Below, piece after piece: positions 25,213-33,597 of a stretch of DNA of 64,000 nt. The DNA is from Cryptosporangium phraense. Lineage in GTDB: Bacteria > Actinomycetota > Actinomycetes > Mycobacteriales > Cryptosporangiaceae. How positions within the stretch are numbered: position 1 is the stretch's first letter; every line of letters starts with the position of its first letter. Position numbers and translations under genes: made by a program. A model generated the notes under the pieces. It saw nothing but the letters and a program-made list of their open reading frames with translations. It was not told the origin of the DNA and did not search any database. The stretch covers positions 1 to 64,000 of the forward strand of contig NZ_VIRS01000015.1 in assembly GCF_006912135.1 (NCBI RefSeq), read 5' to 3'.

Positions 25213-26188
25213 GAACCTGGAGCTCCTGGTCCGGGTCGAGACCGGCTCCGACGACCGGCTCGTCGTCGCCGCGGCCCAGCTCGGAGGCCCGTGGCTGGAC
25301 GTGGCCGCGCGGCTGGCCCGGGCGGTCGAGGCCGCCGAGCTGGCCGCGCGCCACGGTGCGGAGGTCCTCGCGTTCCCCGAGACCTACCTGTCGGGCTACC
25401 CGTACTGGCTCTCCCGCACCAACGGCGCCGCCTTCGGCGACCCCCTCCAGAAGGAGGCTTACGCCTACTACCTGCGCACCGCCGTCGAGATCGACGGTCC
25501 CGAGGTGCGCATGCTGACCCGCGTCGCCGCGGACCTCGACCTCACGCTCGTCGTCGGCGTCACCGAGCGCGCCGGTGGCTCCACCTACTGCACCCTGCTG
25601 ACGTTGGGCGGGCGGCGCGGTCTCGTCGGGCACCACCGGAAGCTGGTCCCGACCTACGACGAGCGGCTGGTCTGGGCCTACGGCGACGGCGCGGGCCTGC
25701 GCACCCACCCGGTGGGCACCGCGCGGATCGGCAGCCTCAACTGCTGGGAGAACTGGATGCCCCAGGCCCGGCACGCGCTCTACGGCGGCGGCGAAGACGT
25801 CCACATCGGTGTGTGGCCGGGGTCCGTCGGACTGACGTCCGACATCACGCGGTTCACGGCCCTGGAGGGCCGTGTCTTCAGCGTCGCGGCCGGAGGCCTC
25901 CTCCTTCGGGACGACGTCCCGGACGACTTCCCGCTGGCGGCCGAGTTGCGCGCCGACCTCGAACGGATGCCGTTCGACGGAGGCTCCGCCATCGCCGGGC
26001 CGGACGGAGAATGGCTCGTCCCTCCCCTTTCCGGACGGGAGGGAGTGATCGTCGCGGAGCTGGACCTGCGGCGGGTCGCGCAGGAGCGGCTGACGTTCGA
26101 CCCGACCGGCCACTACAGCCGTCCCGACGTCTTCACGGCGACGGTCGACCGGGGCCGTCGCGGCGCCGTGCGGTTCGTCGATGACTAG
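25190..26188 (+). CDS. Nitrilase-superfamily carbon-nitrogen hydrolase
   Basis: A 332-residue enzyme with the full catalytic triad: Glu64 (FPETYLSGYPYWL), Lys151 (HHRKLVPTYDE) and Cys185 (NCWENWMP). CWENWMP and the FPETYLSGYP-type start are close to true nitrilases (branch 1), which hydrolyse nitriles to acids, rather than to amidases, which usually have CxD/Y after the Cys. The GTG start overlaps the upstream ligase gene by 23 bp and has GGGAG before it. Acting together with the ligase it could release ammonia or an acid from a nitrile or amide. That pairing is inferred from the operon. Confidence 0.87.
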   Translation: MSTSRSTENLELLVRVETGSDDRLVVAAAQLGGPWLDVAARLARAVEAAELAARHGAEVLAFPETYLSGYPYWLSRTNGAAFGDPLQKEAYAYYLRTAVEIDGPEVRMLTRVAADLDLTLVVGVTERAGGSTYCTLLTLGGRRGLVGHHRKLVPTYDERLVWAYGDGAGLRTHPVGTARIGSLNCWENWMPQARHALYGGGEDVHIGVWPGSVGLTSDITRFTALEGRVFSVAAGGLLLRDDVPDDFPLAAELRADLERMPFDGGSAIAGPDGEWLVPPLSGREGVIVAELDLRRVAQERLTFDPTGHYSRPDVFTATVDRGRRGAVRFVDD

Positions 26189-26921
26189 GGTTCACGGGGT
26201 GAAGCCGATGCGACCCGTGACCCGGAAGCCGGTGTACGAGCAGGTCGCCGATCGGCTGCGCGAGTTCATCGACGACAACGGGCTCCAGCCCGGCGACAAG
26301 CTGATGACCGAGCGGGAGCTGGCCGCCGAACTCGGCGTCGGCCGGTCGACGATCCGCGAGGCGATCACCGCGCTACGCGCGCAGGGAATAGTCGAGGTCC
26401 GCCACGGCGAGGGCATCTACCTGCTGAACCGGTCCGAGGATCTGATCAGTTCGCTGGCCCAGGAGCTGGTCGCGACCCACGTCGATCATCCGTACATCTG
26501 GGAGGCCAGGCAGGCGATCGAGGTGCAGTGTGCCCGCCTGGCCGCGAGCCGGGCCACCGAGGCGGATCTGGCGTCGATCGCCGCGGCCCTGGATCGGATG
26601 AAAGAGGAGATCGCCGCCGGCGAGCCGGCCCTGGACGGCGACCGGCGGTTTCACCTGGGCGTGGTGGCGGCGTCGCACAATCCGATCTTGATCCAGTTGG
26701 TGGGCGGGATTCGGGAGTCGTTCGACAAGACCTCGGAGACGTCGCTGACCAGGGCCGGCCAGCCGGCCAGGTCGTTGGCCGAGCATCGCTGGATCTATGA
26801 GGCGATTGCCGCGGGCGACCCCGCGCTGGCCGCCGAGCGGATGCTGTCTCATTTGGTCGGGACGTGCGATGACTTGCTGGATGGGGGCGCGAAGAGTCCG
26901 CGCCCGGCGGGGCGCGAGTAG
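26181..26921 (+). CDS. GntR-family regulator, FadR/FCD subgroup
   Basis: A 246-residue protein. The N-terminal winged helix (PVYEQVADRLREFIDDNGLQPGDKLMTERELAAELGVGRSTIREAITAL, about 17-65) is followed by an FCD ligand domain with metal-type residues in DRRFHLGVVAASHNPILIQLV and LAEHRWIYEAIAAGD. It overlaps the nitrilase gene by 8 bp, so it is co-transcribed and probably represses its own operon through the GGTC/GACC palindrome at 23763-23774. The last residues are a basic tail ahead of a gene-free region. Confidence 0.9.
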   Translation: MTRVHGVKPMRPVTRKPVYEQVADRLREFIDDNGLQPGDKLMTERELAAELGVGRSTIREAITALRAQGIVEVRHGEGIYLLNRSEDLISSLAQELVATHVDHPYIWEARQAIEVQCARLAASRATEADLASIAAALDRMKEEIAAGEPALDGDRRFHLGVVAASHNPILIQLVGGIRESFDKTSETSLTRAGQPARSLAEHRWIYEAIAAGDPALAAERMLSHLVGTCDDLLDGGAKSPRPAGRE

Positions 26922-28067
26922 CGCGGGGGTTCTTGGTTGGTTGGGGTGCCGGGTCGCGGAGAGCGGATTCACGAGTTACCGGGCTCTCCAGGCACCGGGA
27001 GACCCCGGAAGGTCGGCACAGCGTGAACCCTTCATGGCGGTATGGGGTCGGTGGCACCGTAGGGATCCGGCACGCCACCTGTCCCAACAGCCGCTGCTCG
27101 TGTCGCGCGACCGACCCACCCGCCGAGAAAGCGACCCACCGATCACTCGCCGGCTCCCCCGACGCCCCGCCGATCCGAACACGCCACTCGCCGACCCGCT
27201 GTCCACCGATTCGCGGCCGGGGAGTCGCTACTGCACCGCCGCCGACGTGCAGCACGGAGGAGCTGGTCTGGCGCGGACCCCACCTCCGAAGCCCGCCATC
27301 TCCCCGGCCGTCCGCCGATCCGCTGCCCGCCTAAGCGCTGCCGCCGACCGCCTTCGCGCTGCCACTGACCGCCGAAGCGCTGCCGCTGACCGGTGGCGGC
27401 TCCGCTTCCGGCACCCGATCGCGTTACGGCGTTCCGGTCCGACTGCGATCCGACAGAAGTGCCGCCGCTGCTCGGCCCGCCCTCAGCGCCTGCCGTCGTC
27501 GGGCTGCCCGGGCACCCGCCGACCCGAATCGGCCGACCCGCACCCCGCAGGGCCACTCCAGCCACCCACCGACCCCAGGCCGGCCCACCTACCAACTCCC
27601 GCCCGGCTGGCCGACCCCCTCCGACTAGCTAAACCGACTCCCGCCGACCCGCTTGCTGACCCGATTGCGCACAGGACCTCCACCCGACGACCCCTAGCCC
27701 ACCCACCGACAGCCCTCCCGCCGGCCCACCCACCAACAGCGCGCCCGCCGGCCCACCCACCAACAAGCGCGCCCACCACCAGGCACCCCGCGCCCTAACA
27801 GCTCTCCCACAACCGCTCACTGCCGCCAGCTCACCCCAGCTCATCGACGCGCCGCGACTCCCCGGCCTACGCCCCAGCCGCCTGACCGGTGAGCCGGTCC
27901 CCCGCAAATCCCCCGGCACCAACCGCCATCGACACAACCACGCCACACCGCGCCGTCACCCGGCCAGCCCCGCCGCACCCGAGCACACCCAACCGGCCAG
28001 ACCCCACCGACCAGCCGATCCCCGTCGCCCACACCCGAGCCGCAGCACAAGCGAAAACCCACAACCC
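26922..28067. other. 1.15 kb gap, strongly strand-asymmetric, no recognisable gene
   Basis: No frame gives a recognisable protein. The plus strand becomes extremely C-rich and G-poor towards 28067, which is G-rich on the strand of the LacI-type gene that ends there. Three roughly 24 bp repeats containing GCGCTGCC(G/A) lie at about 27332-27395, and a three-copy 27 bp repeat at 27697-27778. No terminator with a T-run was seen. Confidence 0.6.
27697..27778. repeat. Three-copy 27 bp tandem repeat
   Basis: Units start at 27697, 27724 and 27751. Each begins GCCCACCCACC(A/G)ACA and ends in GCCCGCCG-like sequence. They lie about 300-370 bp beyond the stop of the LacI-type gene. Confidence 0.85.
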
Positions 28068-29072
28068 CTACGGCAAATTGTGCGGCGTAACCACCTGAAT
28101 CGTCGACGGCCGCGCACGAATCGGACCCGGCAACGCCCCATGCGCCTGCAGCAAACAATGACAAGCCCGCCGCATGTCCTGACGCAAATCATGGTGCAGC
28201 ACCGCCGATATCCGACCCTCCCGCAGCAACCGCGTGTTGTCCGCATCGAGATCATGCGCCACGAACACCCGGCAAGACCGCCCCCGCCCAGCGAACGCCT
28301 CCAGAATCGCGGTATTGGCGCCCCCCACGGAATACACCCCCGCAACGTCCAGATGAGCGTCCAGAACCGACGCAACCCGGCCGCGCATCGTCGCGTCCAG
28401 ACCGTCCGTATCGTCGACCTCGACGACGGCGCGCCCGGGCAGCGCGGACCGGAAGCCGGCGACGCGTTCCTCCTCGCCGCGGAACCATCCGCGGCTCAGC
28501 GTCACCAGGACCGACCCGGGCCGGTCCGACAGCCACTGGTCGATCAGGTAGGCCGCGGTCGCGCCGGCGGCGCGGTTGTCGATCCCGACGTAGGCGATCC
28601 GACCCTCGACGCTGAGGTCCGTGACCAGGGTCAGCACCGGAACGCCGGCGCGGACCAGGTCGTCGGCGGCCGCCACCACCTCCGGGGTGTCCGGCGCCTT
28701 CAGGACGACGCCGTGCGAGCCGCGCCGCCGGATCCGCCCCAGCACGTCGACCAGCGAAGCCGCCGGACCACTCTCCCGGAAGTGGAACCGGGCCCGGATC
28801 GCCGCCGGCCGCAGGAACGGTAACTCGGCCTCGAGCGCCGCCCGCACCGCCGACGAGAACCGCTCCGGCGTCTGCATCACGACGTCGATCAGGAACGTGC
28901 GCCCGGCCAGCCGGAGCTGCGTGCGTTGGCGCTGCAGGTCCTCGATCGCCCGGTGCACCTCACGGACCGTGTCCGCGCGCACGCCGCCGCGCTCGTGCAG
29001 CACGCGGTCGACGGTCGCCTCGCTCAGCCCGGCCTGCCGCGAAATCTCGCGGATGCGGAAGGGATGACCCAT
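28068..29072 (-). CDS. LacI-family transcriptional regulator
   Basis: A 334-residue LacI/GalR protein. The DNA-binding head is at about 4-50 (IREISRQAGLSEATVDRVLHERGGVRADTVREVHRAIEDL). It is followed by a periplasmic-binding-protein-like sugar-sensing core (VLKAPDTPEVVAAADDLVRAGVPVLTLVTDL, AYVGIDNRAAGATAAYLIDQWL, GVYSVGGANTAILEAF). The ATVDRVLHERGG head is the variant seen in regulators of inositol and sugar-acid catabolism. It is divergent from the PhyH-type dioxygenase gene across a 98 bp promoter region and probably represses it. Confidence 0.9.
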   Translation of the reverse strand: MGHPFRIREISRQAGLSEATVDRVLHERGGVRADTVREVHRAIEDLQRQRTQLRLAGRTFLIDVVMQTPERFSSAVRAALEAELPFLRPAAIRARFHFRESGPAASLVDVLGRIRRRGSHGVVLKAPDTPEVVAAADDLVRAGVPVLTLVTDLSVEGRIAYVGIDNRAAGATAAYLIDQWLSDRPGSVLVTLSRGWFRGEEERVAGFRSALPGRAVVEVDDTDGLDATMRGRVASVLDAHLDVAGVYSVGGANTAILEAFAGRGRSCRVFVAHDLDADNTRLLREGRISAVLHHDLRQDMRRACHCLLQAHGALPGPIRARPSTIQVVTPHNLP

Positions 29073-29112
29073 GGTGACCGTCCGTTGAGGGGTTTTTGAG
29101 GGCTGCCGACGC

Positions 29113-29140
29113 TTGATTATCGCCTCAGCTTTTTTACGCT
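29113..29140 (+). promoter_or_regulatory. Candidate promoter of the dioxygenase/dehydrogenase operon
   Basis: TTGATT (29113-29118) and TACGCT (29135-29140) are separated by 16 nt and lie about 30 nt before ATG 29171. This AT-rich island contrasts with its surroundings. A LacI-type operator was not identified with confidence. Confidence 0.4.
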
Positions 29141-29150
29141 GTCACTACGC

Positions 29151-29170
29151 CCCTTCCGAAGGGAATTCCC
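29151..29170 (+). promoter_or_regulatory. Overlapping palindromes covering the ribosome-binding site
   Basis: CCCTTCCGAAGGG (29151-29163, 6+1+6) and GGGAATTCCC (29161-29170) overlap and abut ATG 29171. GAAGGG within them is the ribosome-binding site. Alternative pairing could hide or free this site, or the region may be a repressor site. Confidence 0.5.
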
Positions 29171-30292
29171 ATGCCCGCGATTGAAACGCGCCGGCCTGCG
29201 GCCTGGCTCTCCGCCAATGATTGCGACGTTTCCGACCTCGCCCCCTCCCTCACCAATGTGGACGATTATCCGCTGGCTGATTCGGTGCTCGACGACGTGC
29301 TCGTCTATTCCGGCGAGAAGCTGGCCGACGATCGCCGGGAGCTCATGGCCGAGTGGGCGCGGGCGTTTCTCGACGGGCCGGGCATCGTCGTGATCCGGCG
29401 CGCGTTCCCGGAGGCCGCGGTGGTCGACCGGGTGTCGGCGGCGTTCGACGCGATGATCGCCGAGCAGCCGGCCGGCGGGGACCATTTCGCCCGGCCGGGC
29501 GCCAACGACCGGGTGTGGAACGCGCTGGAGAAACTCGCGCTGCGCGACCCGGAGGCGTTCGCGGCCTACTACGCCAACGACGTCATCGCGCTGGCCGCCA
29601 CCGCCTGGCTCGGTCCGGCCTACCAGGTGACGTCGCAGGTCAACGTCGTGAACCCGGGCGGCGCGGCGCAGACCGGACACCGGGACTACCACCTGGGCTT
29701 CATGTCCGCGGAGCAGGCCGAGCGGTATCCGGCGCTGGTGCACCGGCTGTCCCCGGCGCTGACGCTGCAGGGCGCGGTCGCGCACTGCGACATGCCGGTC
29801 GAGAGCGGCCCGACCATGTACCTGCCCCATTCGCAGAAATACCCGCTCGGCTATCTGGCGACGAGCCGGCCGGAATTCCAGGAGCATTTCGCGGCTCACC
29901 ACGTGCAATTGCCGTTGGAAAAGGGCGACGCGGTGTTCTTCAATCCGGCGCTGATTCACGCGGCCGGACACAACCGGTCGGCCGACATCCGGCGAATGGC
30001 GAACCTGTTGCAGATCTCGTCGGCGTTCGGGCGGGCGATGGAAAGCGTCGACCGGGAGCGGATGTGCCTTGCGCTGTACCCGGTGCTCCGGGAACTCGCC
30101 GACCCGGAGAACGTCATCGCGGCCTCGGCCGAGGGGTACGCGTTCCCGACCGACCTCGACGTCGACCAGCCGGTCGACGGCCTCGCGCCGCCGAGCCAGG
30201 CCGACGTCGTACGCCGGGCGCTGGCCGAGGGCTGGGACCTGGACACCGTGCGCGGCGCGCTCGCCGCCCACTCGAGCCGACGGGGGAACTGA
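29171..30292 (+). CDS. Phytanoyl-CoA dioxygenase (PhyH) family Fe(II)/2-oxoglutarate oxygenase
   Basis: A 373-residue non-heme iron dioxygenase. The iron-binding HxD is in TGHRDYHLGF (about 168-177), and the distal His is in NPALIHAAGHNRS (about 258-270) followed by Arg residues for 2-oxoglutarate. CDMPVESGPTMYLPHSQKYPLGY is the usual PhyH core. The family hydroxylates many small molecules. The substrate here is unknown, but it is co-transcribed with a Gfo/Idh/MocA dehydrogenase 1 nt downstream and faces a LacI-type regulator. A role in polyol or sugar-derivative breakdown is inferred. Confidence 0.88.
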   Translation: MPAIETRRPAAWLSANDCDVSDLAPSLTNVDDYPLADSVLDDVLVYSGEKLADDRRELMAEWARAFLDGPGIVVIRRAFPEAAVVDRVSAAFDAMIAEQPAGGDHFARPGANDRVWNALEKLALRDPEAFAAYYANDVIALAATAWLGPAYQVTSQVNVVNPGGAAQTGHRDYHLGFMSAEQAERYPALVHRLSPALTLQGAVAHCDMPVESGPTMYLPHSQKYPLGYLATSRPEFQEHFAAHHVQLPLEKGDAVFFNPALIHAAGHNRSADIRRMANLLQISSAFGRAMESVDRERMCLALYPVLRELADPENVIAASAEGYAFPTDLDVDQPVDGLAPPSQADVVRRALAEGWDLDTVRGALAAHSSRRGN

Positions 30293-30293
30293 C

Positions 30294-31295
30294 ATGCGTC
30301 TCGGACTCATCGGGCTGGGCCGGATCGGGCAACGCCACGCCGGCATCCTCGCCGGGCTGCCGGGCGTCGACTCGCTCGTCGTCACCGACGCCGTCCCGGC
30401 CGTCGTCAAACAGGTGGCCGAGCAGCTGGGCGCGGAGGCCGTGGACACGCCGCAGGCGTTGCTGGAGGCCGGCGTCGACGGGGTGGTGATCGCGGCCTCG
30501 ACCGAGTCGCACCCGGCGCTGCTGACCGCGGCCGTCGAGGCCGGGGTGCCGGTCTTCTGCGAGAAGCCCCTGGCCACGACCGCGTTCGACGCGGCCGCGC
30601 TGGTGCAGCGGCTCGACGGCGCGGACGTCCCGGTGCAGATCGGGTTCCAGCGGCGGTTCGACCCGGGCGTGGCCGCGGTCCACGCGGCCGTGCGGAGCGG
30701 GGAGCTGGGGTGGCTGCACACGGTTCGGTCGACGACGCTCGACCCGGCGCCGCCGCCGCGCGCGTACATCGCCGCCTCGGGCGGCATGTTCCGGGACTGC
30801 GGTGTGCACGATTTCGACGTGGTCCGGTGGGTCACCGGGCGGGAGGTCGTCGAGGTGTACGCGACCGGCAGCAACAAGGGCGAGCCGTGGTTCGCCGAGG
30901 TCGGTGACGTCGACACGTCGGCGGTCGTGCTCACGTTCGACGACGGGACGCTCGGGCTCGTGTCGAACACCCGCTACAACGCGCGCGGGTACGACGTCCG
31001 CCTGGAGGCGCACGGGTCCGCGGACAGCGTCGCGGCCGGGCTCGACGACCGGTTGCCGTTGCGGTCGGTGGATCCGGGGGTGCGGTTCCCGGCCGGGGTG
31101 CCGTACCCGTTCTTCATGGACCGGTTCGCGAGCGCGTACCGGGCCGAGTTCGAGGCGTTCCTGGAGGTCGCGGCCGGTAGCCGGCCGTCGCCGTGCACGA
31201 TGGCCGACGCGCTGGCGGCCGACTGGATCGCCGAGGCCTGCGGCCTCTCGCTGCGCGAACACCGCCCGGTCCGGGTCGACGAGGTGCGCGGCTGA
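30294..31295 (+). CDS. Gfo/Idh/MocA-family NAD(P)-dependent dehydrogenase
   Basis: A 333-residue oxidoreductase. The N-terminal Rossmann domain has GLIGLGRIGQRHAGIL (about 4-19). The family signature EKP is in VFCEKPLATT (about 83-92). The C-terminal domain includes GGMFRDCGVHDFDVVRWVTG (about 163-182), with the catalytic Asp/His. It is closest in pattern to inositol 2-dehydrogenases. ATG 30294 is 1 nt after the dioxygenase stop, with GGGGAA before it. The two probably act in sequence on one substrate. Confidence 0.92.
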   Translation: MRLGLIGLGRIGQRHAGILAGLPGVDSLVVTDAVPAVVKQVAEQLGAEAVDTPQALLEAGVDGVVIAASTESHPALLTAAVEAGVPVFCEKPLATTAFDAAALVQRLDGADVPVQIGFQRRFDPGVAAVHAAVRSGELGWLHTVRSTTLDPAPPPRAYIAASGGMFRDCGVHDFDVVRWVTGREVVEVYATGSNKGEPWFAEVGDVDTSAVVLTFDDGTLGLVSNTRYNARGYDVRLEAHGSADSVAAGLDDRLPLRSVDPGVRFPAGVPYPFFMDRFASAYRAEFEAFLEVAAGSRPSPCTMADALAADWIAEACGLSLREHRPVRVDEVRG

Positions 31296-31379
31296 CTGTC
31301 GCGATTGGCCCCCGACTGGCCACTTCCGCTCCGCTGCGCCGCGTAACACGATTCGGACACCGAGTAGTGGGGGGTCGTC

Positions 31380-31565
31380 GTGGGCTGTGCCAGTTTCCTG
31401 TTCTTCGATCTGCCGAGCATGACCGTGATGGCGATCCATCGGGCGTTCCTCGGGGCGACCGGCCGCGAGGTCCGGCCGTGGAACATCTGGGCCTACCGAG
31501 GGCTGGGCCTGCTCCTGCTGGGCGTCGTGGTGATCGTGGTGGCGACGGTCGCGGCGGGCGGGTGA
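31380..31565 (+). CDS. Small membrane protein, unknown
   Basis: A possible 61-residue protein with one C-terminal TM helix (GLGLLLLGVVVIVVATVAAGG) and an amphipathic middle (WNIWAYRG). GTG 31380 follows a GGGGGG tract at ribosome-site distance. The hydrophobic composition is unlike random frames in this GC-rich DNA, which supports real coding. No family recognised. Confidence 0.5.
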   Translation: MGCASFLFFDLPSMTVMAIHRAFLGATGREVRPWNIWAYRGLGLLLLGVVVIVVATVAAGG

Positions 31566-31595
31566 AGTGTCGTAGGGGGTGGATAGCCTGCCCGT

Positions 31596-31940
31596 ATGGC
31601 TGACGCCGACGACGTGCGCCGGGTGGCGCTGGGGTTGCCGCAGGTCGAGGAGATCGAGAGCGCCGGGTTCGATTTCCGGGTCGGCGGCAAGGGGTTCGTG
31701 TGGTCGTATCCGGAGCGGCTTCCTGGCCAGCCGCGGCGGATCCGGACGGATGTGGCGGTGCTGTTCGTGGGCGACGAGGCGGAGAAGCAGGCTCTGCTGT
31801 TGGGGGAGCCGGAGTTGTTCTTCACGGCGCCGGGGTATGGGGATTTGCCGTTGGTGATGGTGCGGTTGGCTGAAGTGGGGGTTGGGCGGCTGACTGAGCT
31901 GATCACGGATGCGTGGCAGATGCGGGGGCCGGCAGACTGA
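31596..31940 (+). CDS. MmcQ/YjbR family protein
   Basis: A 114-residue protein of the MmcQ/YjbR (DUF419) fold, a double-wing DNA-binding-like family of unclear function. Typical sequence is VRRVALGLPQVEEIESAGFDFRVGGKGFVW near the start and ELLFFTAPGYGDLPLVMVRLAEV-type residues later. A -10-like TAGCCT (31584-31589) lies 6 nt before the ATG, so the mRNA is probably leaderless. The last codons turn G-rich and merge into the downstream repeat island. Confidence 0.85.
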   Translation: MADADDVRRVALGLPQVEEIESAGFDFRVGGKGFVWSYPERLPGQPRRIRTDVAVLFVGDEAEKQALLLGEPELFFTAPGYGDLPLVMVRLAEVGVGRLTELITDAWQMRGPAD

Positions 31941-31960
31941 CCGCCACGCGCCGGAGGGGC

Positions 31961-32070
31961 GGGGCCGGTCCGGGGCTCGGGGCCGGTCCGGGGCTCGGGG
32001 CCGGTCCGGGGCTCGGGGCCGGGCCGCAGGCCGGGGGCCGGGCCGCAGGCCGGGGGCCGGGCCGCAGGCC
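31961..32070. repeat. 18-19 bp tandem repeats, two related families
   Basis: Three exact 18 bp units GGGGCCGGTCCGGGGCTC (31961, 31979, 31997) are followed by units carrying GGGCCGCAGGCC with 18-19 bp spacing (32015, 32033, 32052). G-runs of four or five on the plus strand make quadruplex folding possible. Confidence 0.95.
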
Positions 32071-32549
32071 GGGCCAGGCGGCTGGCGGGCCGGGGGCTTA
32101 GGGCTGGGGGTCGGGGCCGGGTAGGTGGGCGGCGGTGGCTGCTCGGTGGGCGGTGCTGGTCCGTGGGGCGGTGGTGGCGTGCGTGTAGCGGTGATAGGTC
32201 CCGGATCGTCGTGGGCGGGTTGCTCTCGGGGTTGAGCTCGCACTGGTGGTCGGGCTCTGTTCGGGCGGCACTGCGCTCGACGACGGCTCCGGCCGGATGT
32301 TCAGCATCGAGATCGGCCAAGCCGCCCGCGACGCAGCGCCGGCGGTGCCCCGCGTCTGGCCGCGCCCGAGCGAGAGGCGAGGGGCTCAGCTCGGGCCGCG
32401 CTCCTCACCGGCTGCAGTTGCTCCCGATCGCGGTCCCCGTCCCGCTTCAGTGGTGGCCATGGACACGGTCGCGGCGGCGGTGGCGATCCGGGCCACGGTA
32501 GCGAGCCGGACCGCGGTGGCGTGGCGGTGGCACACGGGTCCCGGTCCCG

Positions 32550-32986
32550 GCGGCGGTCCCGGTCGCCGTCACGATGGCGGTCGTGGCCCCAGTCGCGGCG
32601 GCGAGCCTAGTGGTCGCCGTCATGAGGCACGGTCGCCGTGGCGGTCATGGGCCCAGGGGCGTTCCCGGCCACGGTCGCGGCCCCAGGTCGTTACTGCGGT
32701 CATGGAGAACGGTCGCCGTAGCGTCATAGGCCCAGGGGCGATCCGGGCCACGGTGGCCGCCCGCGGTCACTTGCCGTCAGGACGAACGGTCGCCATGACG
32801 GTCATAGCCCCAGCGCCGACCCCGGCCACGATGGCCGCCCGCGGTCACTTGCCGTCAGGACGAACGGTCGCCATGACGGTCATGGGCCCAGCGGCGACCC
32901 CGGCCACGGTCGCGGCCACGGTCGCTGTTGCCGTCTTGGGGCACGGTCGGCGTGGCGGTCATGGTTCCAGTGGCGACCTCGGCCGA
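32550..32986. repeat. Degenerate roughly 78 bp tandem repeat
   Basis: Units share ACGGTCGCC(A/G)TG(A/G)CGGTCAT, then a CCCAG...GGCCACGGT stretch. Two adjacent units (from about 32754 and 32832) match closely at a 78 bp period. More divergent copies begin near 32627, 32710 and 32943. Confidence 0.8.
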
Positions 32987-33106
32987 GGTCCCGGTCGCCG
33001 TGGCGCTCAAGGTCCCGGTCGCCGTGGCGCTCAAGGTCCCGGTCGCCGTGGCGCTCAAGGTCCCGGTCGCCGTGGCGCTCAAGGTCCCGGTCGCCGTGGG
33101 GGTCAA
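32987..33106. repeat. Five-copy 24 bp tandem repeat
   Basis: Units start at 32987, 33011, 33035, 33059 and 33083, each with GGTCCCGGTCGCCGTGGCGC plus TCAA. The first four are identical and the fifth has GGGG in place of GCGC. The 24 bp period keeps all frames open. The plus frame would read VPVAVALK repeats. Confidence 0.95.
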
Positions 33107-33597
33107 CGTCCCGGTGTCGGGTGGGGGGCCGGTCGCCGTCGCGATGGCGGTCCCGGTCCCAGTTGCGGTGGCAATCCCGGCCACGGTGGCGATCCCGGCC
33201 ACGATCCCGGCCACGGGTGGCCGTCTTGGTCGGGGGTAGGCGGCGGGCGGCTACCGGGGGACGGTGCTGCGGCTGGGCGTGGTGTGGATCGTCCGGTGGC
33301 GCGGCGATTCCTCGGGCGGTTGTTGGTGCGGGTGCCAGCGGCATGCTCCCCGCGCCCGGCGCGCCCGGCTCACTGCGGGCCACATCCCTCGCTTGTCGGT
33401 GTCCTCTTTCGATCAGACCCGGACTTGGACGGCTTCCGTCGGCGCCCTGGGCGGCGGCGAGGGGCGCTCGGAATGGCGGCGGCCCTCGCGATCGGAGCAG
33501 GACCACGATCCCCGCGTTCGCAAACGACTGCGCTCGCCTCGGCTGATCACTCACCCGAAGACGCACACCCGCCGGAACGGCGCCCACAAACCCACCG

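Larger units (their letters stand above)
31941..33597. other. 1.66 kb gene-free island of minisatellites
   Basis: No recognisable protein in any frame. Long open frames here are made of repeats and change frame-independent meaning between strands. Successive arrays of 18-19 bp, roughly 78 bp and 24 bp units fill most of it (listed separately). The far right (33240-33597) has no clear repeats and precedes the 3' end of the ArsR-type gene. Confidence 0.75.

Noticed and set aside
22966-28067. tRNA, transposase or integrase remnants in the two large gaps
   Set aside because: No T-loop-like GGTTCGA sequence, no terminal inverted repeats and no transposase-like peptide were found on reading.
31913-32101. 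Small Gly/Pro repeat protein downstream of the MmcQ-type gene
   Set aside because: It is made only by the 18-19 bp repeats and starts inside the MmcQ-type gene in another frame.
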